Positions 35,636-44,134 of a stretch of 64,000 nucleotides of DNA are shown here, piece after piece (within the stretch, counting starts at the first letter, position 1; each line of letters begins with the position of its first letter). The notes beneath the pieces are model-generated. The model searched no databases. It saw only the letters and a list, made by a program, of their open reading frames with translations, and was not told the DNA's origin. Position numbers and translations under genes: made by a program. Source of the DNA: Bordetella genomosp. 9 (lineage in GTDB: Bacteria > Pseudomonadota > Gammaproteobacteria > Burkholderiales > Burkholderiaceae_B). The stretch lies in contig NZ_NEVJ01000003.1 in the NCBI RefSeq assembly GCF_002261425.1, forward strand, positions 1,798,001 to 1,862,000. Direction: 5' to 3'.

Positions 35636-36565
35636 TCATGTCTTGCCAGCGGCGGCCGGCCTGCCGGGGCCGGCTTCTTCATAAGGCGTGGTCTGCACCA
35701 TGGCCAGCAGGTTGGCCACCGCGGGCGCAAGCGGACCCGATCGATACGCGATGCCCAGCGTGGCACGCAGGTCCGTTTCCTTGAGCGGCACGTAGCGCAC
35801 GTCGTCGATGCGCGCGTGGCGCATGCACGCCGGCACGACCGTCACGCCCAACGAGCTGGCCACCAGGTTGATGGTGGAAGAAATCTGCGGCGCGTGCTGC
35901 ACGATCCTGGGGCTGAAGCCGAGCGCTTCGCAAGCCGTGACGATCATGTCGGACAGGCCGAAGCGGGTCGCCCGCGGATAGAGCAGGAACGGTTCGTCCT
36001 TCAGCTCTTCCAGGCCCAGAGCCTTGCGCCGCGCCAGGCGGTGCTTGCGCGGCAACGCCACCACCATGGGTTCTGTCGAGATCAGCCTGAAGCGCACCGT
36101 GTCGTCCATCCCTATCGGCAGGCGCACGAAAGCGATATCGATCCGGCCCTGGCGCAGCGACTGCACCAGTTGCACCGAGCGGTTTTCCTCCAGGGTCATT
36201 TCGACGTGGGGATAGCGGTCCCGGTATCGATGCAGGGCGGTGGTGACTTCCGCGCAGAAGGAAGCCGACTCCGTGAAGCCGACGCCGATGCGCCCCACCA
36301 GGCCCTGCGCGCTCTGCTTGCACCGCAGCGCGGCCTTGCCGACACGATCCAGGATTTCTCGCGCGTCTTCGAGCAGCACGCTGCCGGCCTCGGTCAGCCG
36401 CACGTTGCCCGGTTGCCGATCGAACAGGCGCGCGCCCAGTTCACGTTCCAGCATCTTGATCTGGTACGTCAGCGGCGGCTGCGCGATACCGATGCGCTGC
36501 GCCGCGCGCGTGAAATGCAGTTCCTCCGCCGTGACGACGAAATAACGCAGATGACGCAGATCCAT
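35636..36565 (-). CDS. LysR-family transcriptional regulator
   Basis: 309 residues. It begins with the classic MDLRHLRYFVVTAEELHFTRAAQRI, and the HTH AQPPLTYQIKMLERELGARLF resembles CatR/BenM-type regulators of aromatic and organic-acid catabolism. The effector domain carries IGVGFTESASF. A palindromic LysR box lies 12 bases ahead of its start, between it and the divergent Bug-family gene. It is the likely regulator of the downstream MFS/hydrolase pair, of the divergent Bug-MmgE/PrpD-oxidoreductase cluster, or both. Confidence 0.93.
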   Translation of the reverse strand: MDLRHLRYFVVTAEELHFTRAAQRIGIAQPPLTYQIKMLERELGARLFDRQPGNVRLTEAGSVLLEDAREILDRVGKAALRCKQSAQGLVGRIGVGFTESASFCAEVTTALHRYRDRYPHVEMTLEENRSVQLVQSLRQGRIDIAFVRLPIGMDDTVRFRLISTEPMVVALPRKHRLARRKALGLEELKDEPFLLYPRATRFGLSDMIVTACEALGFSPRIVQHAPQISSTINLVASSLGVTVVPACMRHARIDDVRYVPLKETDLRATLGIAYRSGPLAPAVANLLAMVQTTPYEEAGPGRPAAAGKT

Positions 36566-36576
36566 GGCGGCGCTCC

Positions 36577-36591
36577 ATACAAAATTTGTAT
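36577..36591. promoter_or_regulatory. Perfect LysR-type operator
   Basis: ATACAAAATTTGTAT is a perfect 15-base palindrome with the classic ATAC-N7-GTAT (T-N11-A) form bound by LysR regulators. It lies in the 105-base gap between the LysR gene and the divergent Bug gene, close to the LysR start, as expected for autoregulation. An AT-rich patch (AATATATT, 36606-36613) nearby may be the promoter. Confidence 0.75.
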
Positions 36592-36670
36592 TGTGGAAAG
36601 GTGTTCAATATATTAGACAGGCACAAAGTGGGTGTCTAGACTGCATTCCGGTCCAGAGAGGAGACATCAC

Positions 36671-37714
36671 ATGCATAAAGAATCGACCGGCGCCGCGGCA
36701 TCGATGGCCCGCGAACAACCCGCGTCCGCGCGGCGCGCCTTCCTGCAGGCGGCCGCCGCCGCATTGGCGCTTCCGGCCGCGCAACTGCTTCCCGGCCTGG
36801 CGCGCGCCGCCGACAATTGGCCGGCCAGGCCCATCCGTTTCGTCGTGGGTTTTCCGCCCGGCCAGACCACCGACGTGATCGCGCGTGCCTATGCCGCGGC
36901 ATTGCAGCAGAGCCTGGGCACGCCCATCATCGTCGACAACAAGGCGGGCGCGAACGGCATCGTCGCAGCGCAGTTCGTCAAGGCGGCCGAGCCGGACGGC
37001 TACACGCTGCTGTTCGGCACGTCGGGGCAGATGGTCATCAACCCTTCGCTCTATGCGCACCTGAGCTACGACACCGCCAAGGACTTCGTACCCGTTGCGC
37101 CGATCGCGCGCGGCCGGCTGTTCCTGGTCGTCAACAACGACCTGCCGGTGCGCACGCTGCCGGAACTGCTGGCCTACGCCAAGGCGCACCCCGGCCAGTT
37201 GCGCTTCGGTTCCGGCGGCATCGGCATCACGTCCCATCTGGCCATGGAGATGCTGAAGTCGGCGACCGGCCTCGATGCCTTCCACGTTCCGTACAAGGGG
37301 TCGCCGGCCGCGCTGAATGGGTTGATCGGAGGTGAAGTCCAGACCCTGTTCGATTCCGGCGGATCGCTGTTGCCGCTCGTCAAGGCGGGCAAGATGCGCG
37401 CCATCGCGGTATCGACGCTGGATCGCGACCCCGGCTTGCCCAACGTGCCCACCGTGGCCGAACAGGGCGTGCCCGGCTTCCAGGTGTATGCCTGGAACGC
37501 GGTACTGGCGCCGCTCGGAACGCCGGCGCCCATCGTGCAAAAGCTGACCGGCGCGTTCGGCCAGGCAGCGAGCAGCAAGGTCGTCGAATCGTCGCTCGCC
37601 GCGGCGGCGCACGACCCATTGCCCGTCAAGGCGGCCGACCTGGGCCAGTTCATCAGGACGGAAACGGCCCGCTGGCACGACGCGGTCGCCGCCGCCGGCA
37701 TCAAGCCGGAATAG
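36671..37714 (+). CDS. Bug-family (tripartite tricarboxylate transporter) substrate-binding protein
   Basis: Periplasmic binding protein of the Bug/TctC family, which is greatly expanded in Bordetella. The 347-residue precursor has a Tat-like leader (twin arginine in ARRAFLQAAAAALALPA). The mature part has the family blocks WPARPIRFVVGFPPGQTTD, VDNKAGANGIVAA, PDGYTLLFG, and FHVPYKG. A GAGGAG site lies seven bases before the ATG. No TctA/TctB membrane genes are near. It probably feeds an organic acid to the enzymes encoded downstream. Confidence 0.93.
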   Translation: MHKESTGAAASMAREQPASARRAFLQAAAAALALPAAQLLPGLARAADNWPARPIRFVVGFPPGQTTDVIARAYAAALQQSLGTPIIVDNKAGANGIVAAQFVKAAEPDGYTLLFGTSGQMVINPSLYAHLSYDTAKDFVPVAPIARGRLFLVVNNDLPVRTLPELLAYAKAHPGQLRFGSGGIGITSHLAMEMLKSATGLDAFHVPYKGSPAALNGLIGGEVQTLFDSGGSLLPLVKAGKMRAIAVSTLDRDPGLPNVPTVAEQGVPGFQVYAWNAVLAPLGTPAPIVQKLTGAFGQAASSKVVESSLAAAAHDPLPVKAADLGQFIRTETARWHDAVAAAGIKPE

Positions 37715-37748
37715 AACGCTCCACACACTACGCGATACACGGATTCCC

Positions 37749-39179
37749 ATGCACACCACGCCGACCGTTCCCACATCCCCCGACGCCGCCGCCACCGCGC
37801 ACGACGGCACCTCGCCGACCCGGCGCCTGGCGGCGTTCGCCGCCCGCCTGCGCTTCGAAGACCTGCCGCGCGCGCTGGTCGAACAGATACGACTGCACGT
37901 CCTGGACGGCATCGGCGTGAGCCTGCACGGCGCGACGCTGCCATGGACGCGCCACGTCGCCGACATGGCGATGGCGGAAGGCGGCCATCCCGCCGCGTCC
38001 CTGTGGGGCCACCAGGGCGCGCCGGAGGCACGCACGTCGGTGTCGCAGGCCGTCCTCGTCAACGCCACCGCGGGCCATGCCTTCGAGATGGACGACATCC
38101 ACAAGGAGTCGATCCTGCATCCCAACTCGCTGGCCGTGCCCGTCGCGCTGGCCTTGGCCCAGACCATGCCGGGCGTGAGCGGCCGGGAAGTCCTGGCGGC
38201 CATCGTCGCCGGCTATGAAGTCGGCACACGGGTCGGCAATGCCGCCACCACACGGCTGTTCCTGAACGGCTTTCATCCGCAAGGCGTCACCGGCACTTTC
38301 GTGGCCGCCGCGACGGCGGGCCGGATGCTCGGCCTGGACGCGGGCGCGATGACGCACGCGCTCGGCATCGCGGGCTCGATGGGAGCTGGCCTGATGGCGG
38401 CGCAGGAAGGCGCCATGGTCAAGCGCCTGCACGCCGGACGCGCGGCGCAAAGCGGCGTCTATGCCGCCTATCTGGCGCAGCGCGGGTTCACGGGTATCGA
38501 GAACATCCTGGAAGCGGACTACGGCGGCTTCCTCAGCAGCTTTTCGACGGCTCCTCGCAACGAACGGCTGACGGAAGGCCTGGGCACGCAATGGGAAGCC
38601 GGCGAAGTCGGCTTCAAGATGTACCCCAACGTCACCAGCATGCATGCCGCGCTGGATGCCTACAGGGATCTTCAGGCCGCGCACGGGCTGCGGCCGGACG
38701 ATATCGAGCGCATCGAGGTGGGCTGCGGCCATATGACCTACGTCCATGTCGCCTGGCCCTACCGTCCCGTCAGCGTCACGGCGGCGCAGATGAACCTGTT
38801 CTACGGCCTGTCCGTGCTGGCCTTGCGCGGCAGCCTGACGGTCGACGACTACGACGACACACGCATTGGCGACCCGGCGGTGATGGCGTTCATGCAGCGC
38901 ATCCATCCTTTCGAGGACGAACGAATCGAAAACAAGGGGCCGGCCTTCCGCCACGCGGCCACGGTCCGGGTGCTCACGCGGTCTGGCGACGTGTTGTCGC
39001 GCGAGGTATGGAATCGCCGCGGCAGCCCGGAGAATGCCGTGTCGCCCGGAGAAGTCGAGGAGAAATTCTTCGCCAACGTGGCCGGACGCATGCCGGCGCA
39101 GTCCGCGCAACGTATCGTCAAGCTGGTCAACGCGCTTGACACGCTTCCCGCCATCGACGAACTTACCGCGCTGTTGTAG
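37749..39179 (+). CDS. MmgE/PrpD family protein (2-methylcitrate dehydratase-like)
   Basis: 476-residue member of the MmgE/PrpD fold, whose known enzymes include 2-methylcitrate dehydratase and cis-aconitate or iminodisuccinate-processing proteins. The segments DGIGVSLHGATLPW, GHAFEMDDIHKESILHPNS, AVVAGYEVGTR-like AIVAGYEVGTRVG and KRLHAGRAAQSGVYAA are typical. It lies between a Bug binding protein and a quinone oxidoreductase on the same strand, so it likely acts on a carboxylic acid imported by that system. The exact reaction is unknown. Confidence 0.9.
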   Translation: MHTTPTVPTSPDAAATAHDGTSPTRRLAAFAARLRFEDLPRALVEQIRLHVLDGIGVSLHGATLPWTRHVADMAMAEGGHPAASLWGHQGAPEARTSVSQAVLVNATAGHAFEMDDIHKESILHPNSLAVPVALALAQTMPGVSGREVLAAIVAGYEVGTRVGNAATTRLFLNGFHPQGVTGTFVAAATAGRMLGLDAGAMTHALGIAGSMGAGLMAAQEGAMVKRLHAGRAAQSGVYAAYLAQRGFTGIENILEADYGGFLSSFSTAPRNERLTEGLGTQWEAGEVGFKMYPNVTSMHAALDAYRDLQAAHGLRPDDIERIEVGCGHMTYVHVAWPYRPVSVTAAQMNLFYGLSVLALRGSLTVDDYDDTRIGDPAVMAFMQRIHPFEDERIENKGPAFRHAATVRVLTRSGDVLSREVWNRRGSPENAVSPGEVEEKFFANVAGRMPAQSAQRIVKLVNALDTLPAIDELTALL

Positions 39180-39209
39180 GACAGGAAAACCACGGAGACC
39201 CCCAGCCCC

Positions 39210-40211
39210 ATGACCACCACCATGCGCGCCATCACCATCGAAACCTACGGTGGGCCCGAGGTCGTGCGGATGCGCGACGACGCACCCGTCCCCGTGCCAC
39301 AGGCGGGGGAAGTCCTGGTCAAGGTCGCCTGCGCGGGCGTCAACTTCATGGACATCCATACTCGCCAGGGAAAGTACGCGGACTCGCGCACCTATCCCGT
39401 CCGTATCCCCTGCACGCTGGGCATGGAAGGCGCGGGCGTCGTGGTGGCCACCGGTCCGGGCGTGACGCACCCCGCCGCGGGACAACGCGTGGCGTGGTGC
39501 GTCGCCTGGGGCAGCTTCGCCGAATATGCCGCCATCCCGGCCCGCCTGGCGGCCGTCATCCCGGACGCCATCGGCTTCGATACGGCGGCGTCCGCCATGT
39601 TCCAGGGATGCACCGCCCATTATCTGGTCCACGACGTGGCCCGGCTGGAACGCGGCCACAGCTGCCTGGTCCATGCGGCCTCCGGCAGCATCGGGCAGAT
39701 CCTGATCCAGATGGCCAGGCGCATCGGCGCATCGGTCTACGCCACGGCCAGCACGGACGACAAGCGCGCCGTGGCGCTGCAACGCGGCGCCGACGAGGCC
39801 CTGCCTTATGCCGACGGCGGGTTCGCGGACCAGGTGCGCGCGCTGACGGGCGGACGCGGGGTCGACGTGGTGTTCGACTCCCTGGGCAAGGCGACGCTGC
39901 GCGACAGCATGCGCGCCGCGCGCACGCGCGGGCTGATCGTGAACTACGGCAACGTCTCGGGGTCGGTGAAGGACCTGGACCCCTATGAACTGGGCGAAGC
40001 CGGCTCGCTATACCTGACGCGGCCGCGGCTGGCCGATCACATGGCCGACGCCGCCACCGTGCAGCGGCGCGCCGACGCGGTGTTCGGCGCCATCCTGGAC
40101 GGCGGCCTGACGATAGCGATCACCGACCGCTATGCGTTCGAGGACATCCCCAAGGGTCACGCGCGCATCGAGGCCCGCGAACAGGTGGGCAAGGCCGTGG
40201 CCTGGATATGA
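39210..40211 (+). CDS. Quinone oxidoreductase-like MDR protein
   Basis: 333-residue medium-chain dehydrogenase/reductase of the zeta-crystallin/QOR group, which lacks the zinc cysteines. The N-terminal part MRAITIETYGGPEVVRM is typical, and the NADPH-binding region VHAASGSIGQILIQMARRIGA follows near 150-170. Related enzymes reduce quinones or enones. It is the third gene of the Bug/MmgE cluster, 30 bases after its neighbour. A GGAG site precedes the ATG. Confidence 0.92.
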   Translation: MTTTMRAITIETYGGPEVVRMRDDAPVPVPQAGEVLVKVACAGVNFMDIHTRQGKYADSRTYPVRIPCTLGMEGAGVVVATGPGVTHPAAGQRVAWCVAWGSFAEYAAIPARLAAVIPDAIGFDTAASAMFQGCTAHYLVHDVARLERGHSCLVHAASGSIGQILIQMARRIGASVYATASTDDKRAVALQRGADEALPYADGGFADQVRALTGGRGVDVVFDSLGKATLRDSMRAARTRGLIVNYGNVSGSVKDLDPYELGEAGSLYLTRPRLADHMADAATVQRRADAVFGAILDGGLTIAITDRYAFEDIPKGHARIEAREQVGKAVAWI

Positions 40212-40233
40212 CGCGCCGGCGGCCTGCGGGTAC

Positions 40234-40252
40234 GCGGGGCGCGGCGCCCCGC
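40234..40252. terminator. GC-rich palindrome between convergent genes
   Basis: GCGGGGCGC, one base, then GCGCCCCGC: a perfect 9-bp inverted repeat in the 63-base gap between the quinone oxidoreductase and the emrB-like gene, which converge. It could serve as a bidirectional transcription stop, but it has no T tract. Confidence 0.4.
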
Positions 40253-40274
40253 CCCGCCATGCCGCGCGCCGCCT

Positions 40275-41852
40275 TCAATGCGCCGCGGAAGCGTCGGCAC
40301 CGCCGCCGCCCTTGGCCGGGCGCGTGATCCAGATCAGCGGGATGATCAGCAGGAAGATCAGCGCCGATACGTAGAAGATATCGTTCAGCCCCATCATCGC
40401 CGCCTGCGCATTGAGATTCACGTCGAACAAGGTCTGCGCCGCCCGCGTATCCAGGTGCAGCAGCGAACGGAGCGACTCGATCTCGTGGCTGAACAGGGGA
40501 TTGGACGCATTGGCCACCTCTGTCAGGCGCTCGTGGTGCAGGACGGTACGGTTGTTCCACACCGTCCCCGCCACCGATGTGCCGACCGCGCCGCAGAACA
40601 CCCGCACGAAGTTGGACAGGCCGGCCGCCGCCGGCACCCGCGACGGGGGCTGCCCCGACAGGATGATCGCCGTCAGGGGCACGAAGAACAGCGCCATCGG
40701 TATGCCTTGCAGCAGCGTGGGCCACACCAGGTGCCAGACGTCGATGTCGGTCACGTAGAACGACCGCATGTAGAACACCCCGGCAAAGCAGATGAAGGCG
40801 ACCGTGGCGATGATGCGCGCATCCGACTTGGGCAGCAGCCTGCCGACGATAGGCGACAGCACCAGCGCGAAGATGCCCAGCGGCGCGATCGCCAGGCCGG
40901 CGTCGATGGACCGGTAGTTCAGGTACTCCTGCATCCACTGCGGCAGCAGCACCAGGTTGCCGAAGAACACCCCGTAGGAAATGGAAATCGCGATGGTGCC
41001 GCCGCTGAAGTTGCGCTGGGCGAACAGCCGCAGGTCGACGATCGGGTGCTCCTCCGTCAATTCCCATATCAGGAAGAAGGTGAAACTGACCACCGCCGTG
41101 ACGCCCAGGCCGACGATCAGGGACGAATTGAACCAGTCCAGGTCCCGCCCCTTGTCCAGCATGATCTGCAGGGCCGCGACCCAGGTGATCAGCAGCAGCA
41201 GTCCCACCAGGTCGATGGGCAGCTTGCGTGTGGGCGTCTCGCGGCGGCGATAGATGCTCCAGGTCACCAGGGCGGCGAATATCCCGACCGGGATATTGAT
41301 GTAGAAGATCCACGACCAGCTGTAGCTGTCGGTGATCCAGCCGCCCAGCGACGGGCCGGCGATCGGCCCCACGGTGGCGGTCATCGCCCATAGGGCGAGC
41401 GCCATGGAGCTCTTCTCTTTGGGATAGGATCCCAGCAGGATCGCCTGCGACATGGGTATCAGCGGGCCGGCCACGGCACCCTGCAGGACGCGCGCGAATA
41501 GCAGCACCGGCAGGCTGGGGGCGATGCCGCACAGCCAGGACGCCAGCGTGAACAACACGATGGAGGCCACGAACAGGCGGATCTGCCCCACCCGCTGGGT
41601 CAGCCAGCCGGTCAAGGGGATGGACACGGCGTTCGACGCGGCGAACACGGTGATCACCCAGGTGCCTTCGTCGACGGACACGCCGAGATTGCCGGAAATC
41701 GTCGGTATCGCCACGTTGGCGATCGACGTATCCAGCACGTTCATGAACGTGGCGAGCGCCACCGCCAGGGTCGCCAGCACGAGCTGGCCACCCTGCAGCG
41801 GGGGCAAGGGGGTCGGGGTTGGGGTGGGAGTAGGAGCTTGCGGGGTGGCCAT
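40275..41852 (-). CDS. DHA2-family multidrug efflux MFS transporter (EmrB/QacA type)
   Basis: A 525-residue, 14-helix proton antiporter. The DHA2 features are the motif D1 region FMNVLDTSIANVAIP near 40, the FAASNAVSIPLTGWL stretch, motif A GWLTQRVGQIR and motif C-like SQAILLGSYPKEKSSMALALW then GPSLGGWITDSYSW. The N-terminus is a Pro-Thr repeat (TPTPTPTPLPP) encoded by a G/C-run stretch. No emrA membrane-fusion gene or regulator lies alongside, so its partner is encoded elsewhere. It is divergent from a two-component system. Confidence 0.91.
   Translation of the reverse strand: MATPQAPTPTPTPTPLPPLQGGQLVLATLAVALATFMNVLDTSIANVAIPTISGNLGVSVDEGTWVITVFAASNAVSIPLTGWLTQRVGQIRLFVASIVLFTLASWLCGIAPSLPVLLFARVLQGAVAGPLIPMSQAILLGSYPKEKSSMALALWAMTATVGPIAGPSLGGWITDSYSWSWIFYINIPVGIFAALVTWSIYRRRETPTRKLPIDLVGLLLLITWVAALQIMLDKGRDLDWFNSSLIVGLGVTAVVSFTFFLIWELTEEHPIVDLRLFAQRNFSGGTIAISISYGVFFGNLVLLPQWMQEYLNYRSIDAGLAIAPLGIFALVLSPIVGRLLPKSDARIIATVAFICFAGVFYMRSFYVTDIDVWHLVWPTLLQGIPMALFFVPLTAIILSGQPPSRVPAAAGLSNFVRVFCGAVGTSVAGTVWNNRTVLHHERLTEVANASNPLFSHEIESLRSLLHLDTRAAQTLFDVNLNAQAAMMGLNDIFYVSALIFLLIIPLIWITRPAKGGGGADASAAH
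41800..41828 (+). other. Potential G-quadruplex in the 5' end of the efflux gene
   Basis: The plus strand has five G runs (5, 5, 4, 4 and 3 G) with loops of only 1-3 bases. This strand is the template strand for the emrB-like gene and lies in codons 9-18. It meets the canonical four-run quadruplex pattern. Confidence 0.6.
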
Positions 41853-42083
41853 GGGACCTGCCTGGGGTAAACACGTAACCGTAGGTTCTCACGCGAAGCT
41901 GAACACAGCCTGATGGCGCGGCAATTTCGTGCGGAAAGACCGCATCAGCCCGGCACCGCGCGGAAAAACTTGTTGCCGGCGGGGGGCAAAGCTATCCTTC
42001 ACGCGCGGCGGACGCCATATTTATTCCACAGTTGTAGCTTTTCCCCCGATCCTCCGCCCGACAACCTCCTGGAAACGGACACG

Positions 42084-43265
42084 GTGGATACTTTCCGGAA
42101 ATTGAGCGCAGGGGAAACCGGCCCCCGTTTCTGGCGCGCCCAGGTCATCGGCTGGCTCTGCCTTGCCGCGATCGGCTTCTTCATCCGCTGGGGCGCCTTC
42201 GGCCACGCCGGCCTGTCCCTTGTCCTGACGCTGGTGCTGGACAGCCTGGGATTCCTGGCCACCAGCGCCGGCGCCATCTTCCACGCCCGGCATCCCGGTC
42301 CCGGCAAGATGCAGGCCATCGCCATCGCGGCGCTGCTGTGCACGGCGGCCGCCTGCTTCAACGCCCTGATCGCCGATGCGATCCATGGACTGTTCCCCGC
42401 CAGCGCCGTCACCTATGTGCCGCGCAACGGCTTTTCCATGGGTTTCATCTACTACCTGGGGATTTTTTCCATCTGGACGCTGGTGTATTTCGGCGTCAGC
42501 GCCGAACTCGACGCCCGCACGCAGCGCATGTCCACCATGCAGGCCGAAACGCGCGCGCTGCAGCTCAAGCTCGAACACCTGCAGCTGCAGATCGAGCCGC
42601 ATTTCCTGTTCAATACCCTGAACACCATCGTGGCGGAGATCGCCGACCGCCCCGCCGTCGCCGAGGAAATGACGCGGCGGCTGGCCTCCTACCTGCGCTA
42701 CTCGCTCAATGCGCGCGGCAGCGCCATCTGCCGCCTGCGGGACGAGGTCGCCGCCCTGGAAACGTATATCGGGATCCAGGCCCTGCGCTTCGGCGACCGT
42801 TTCGAGTACCGCTGCGAAGTCGAACCGGCGTCCCTGGACGCCCGTATCCCGCATATGACGCTGCAAGGCCTGGCCGAGAACGCCATCAAGCACGGCATGC
42901 GCGGCGAAACGCCGCATTTCTCCATCAATCTGCGGGCGTGGCGGGAAGGCGATGCCCTGATCGTGGAGATGGACAATCCCGGCATCCTGAACGTGCCCTT
43001 CGACTCCGGCGAACTCCCGGGCGGGATGCATCCCGCGCTGGCGCGCGACGCCGTGGCGCCCCCCGCCCAGGGCAGCCGCGCCGCCGTCGAAACCGCGCAG
43101 ACTGCCAATGGCGCTTTCAACAGCGCCTCCAACGGCGTGGGGCTGCGCAACCTGAGCCAGCGCCTGGCGCTGCACTACCCCGGACGCAGCCGCTTTCTCC
43201 TGGTGCAGCGCGCCGACCGCACCGTCGCCCGGCTCTATATGACGGGAGAGCCATGCTTCGCGTAG
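42084..43265 (+). CDS. LytS/AlgZ-type sensor histidine kinase
   Basis: Membrane kinase of about 393 residues. Several N-terminal helices (IGWLCLAAIGFFIRW, LVLTLVLDSLGFLATSAGAI, AIAIAALLCTAAACFNAL, YYLGIFSIWTLVYFGV) are followed by a short coiled region. The family phosphoacceptor motif QIEPHFLFNTLN and a HATPase with AENAIKHGMRG complete the protein. Start uncertain: an ATG at 41913 opens a longer frame with an unlikely Arg/Pro-rich N-terminus, so I prefer the GTG at 42084. It overlaps its response regulator by 13 bases. Confidence 0.87.
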   Translation: MDTFRKLSAGETGPRFWRAQVIGWLCLAAIGFFIRWGAFGHAGLSLVLTLVLDSLGFLATSAGAIFHARHPGPGKMQAIAIAALLCTAAACFNALIADAIHGLFPASAVTYVPRNGFSMGFIYYLGIFSIWTLVYFGVSAELDARTQRMSTMQAETRALQLKLEHLQLQIEPHFLFNTLNTIVAEIADRPAVAEEMTRRLASYLRYSLNARGSAICRLRDEVAALETYIGIQALRFGDRFEYRCEVEPASLDARIPHMTLQGLAENAIKHGMRGETPHFSINLRAWREGDALIVEMDNPGILNVPFDSGELPGGMHPALARDAVAPPAQGSRAAVETAQTANGAFNSASNGVGLRNLSQRLALHYPGRSRFLLVQRADRTVARLYMTGEPCFA

Positions 43266-44005
43266 TGATCGTCGACGACGAAGCGCCCGCGCGCCGCTAC
43301 CTGCGACGCTTGCTGGAAACCCATGCCGACGTCGCGATCGTCGGCGAAGCGGCCACCGGCGACGAAGCCGGGCGCGCCGTCCGCATGCAAAAGCCGCACG
43401 CCATTTTCCTGGACATCGACCTGACCCGCGGCACCGGTTTCGACGTGCTGGAGAACCTGGAGGACACACCCGCGGTGGTCTTCGTGACCGCGCATGCGGA
43501 CCATGCACTGCGTGCCTTCGACGTCGCCGCCGTCGACTACCTGCTCAAACCCGTCGACGCGCCCCGGCTGGCGCAAACCCTGGCCCGGCTGCGCCAGACA
43601 ACCGCGCCCGTCCCGCGCGCGGACGCCGGCCGCCAGGACGACGCGCCGGCGCCGGGCCACCTGCTGGCGCGCACGCGGCAGGGGCTGCGGCGCATCGACA
43701 TGCGGATGCTGTCGGCGGTCCTGGCGCAGGGCGATTACGTCAGGCTGTGCTGCGCCGACGGATCCACGGAGCTTATCCATGGGACGCTCAGCGGCCTGCG
43801 GCCGCAACTGCCTGCCCCGCCCTTTTTCCAGGCGTCGCGGTCGCTGATCCTGAATCTGGACCACGTCGCCCGCGTCGGCCGCGACGCCCGCAAGTTCGTC
43901 GAGTTCACGCGGCAGACCGCGCCGCTCGAACTGGGCAATACGGCCTATGAGCGGCTGAAAAAAGAACTGTCGGCGCAGCCTCCCGGCCGCGCTGCGCGAA
44001 CGTGA
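43253..44005 (+). CDS. LytTR-family response regulator
   Basis: A 250-residue two-domain regulator. The receiver domain (MLRVVIVDDEAPARRYLRRLL, phosphoacceptor in AIFLDIDLTRGTG, lysine in DYLLKPVDAPR) is joined by an Ala/Pro linker to a LytTR DNA-binding domain (RRIDMRMLSAVLAQGDYVRL, then FFQASRSLILNLDHVARVGRD). GGGAGAG precedes the ATG. It is the cognate partner of the overlapping kinase gene. In other bacteria such pairs control surface polysaccharide, autolysis or adhesion. The target is unknown here. Confidence 0.93.
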   Translation: MLRVVIVDDEAPARRYLRRLLETHADVAIVGEAATGDEAGRAVRMQKPHAIFLDIDLTRGTGFDVLENLEDTPAVVFVTAHADHALRAFDVAAVDYLLKPVDAPRLAQTLARLRQTTAPVPRADAGRQDDAPAPGHLLARTRQGLRRIDMRMLSAVLAQGDYVRLCCADGSTELIHGTLSGLRPQLPAPPFFQASRSLILNLDHVARVGRDARKFVEFTRQTAPLELGNTAYERLKKELSAQPPGRAART

Positions 44006-44037
44006 ATTACCATTTGCTACACATTAATGTTACTGGA

Positions 44038-44046
44038 TGTTATAAA
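44038..44046 (+). promoter_or_regulatory. Candidate extended -10 for the GAF-GGDEF-EAL gene
   Basis: TGTTATAAA, an extended -10 (TGn plus TATAAA), in an AT-rich island of about 60 bases after the response regulator. It lies about 90 bases ahead of the ATG at 44135. No good -35 at standard distance. Confidence 0.45.
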
Positions 44047-44134
44047 TAGAGGAGATTGCGGCGGCCGATACCCGCCGCGCACGGCCAGACAGCGCAGCAG
44101 ATTCACGAACCGGCAAACGGCAAGGGAGAATCCG

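Noticed and set aside
41875..41897. Second GTAACC...CGAA pair before the efflux and kinase genes
   Set aside because: The spacer is 13 bases, not 16, and no metal-response gene follows. Chance match.
42338..44005. Long frame that would make the LytTR regulator 555 residues
   Set aside because: The upstream 305 residues overlap the histidine kinase in another frame and have no homology. The regulator has its own ATG at 43253 with a ribosome site.
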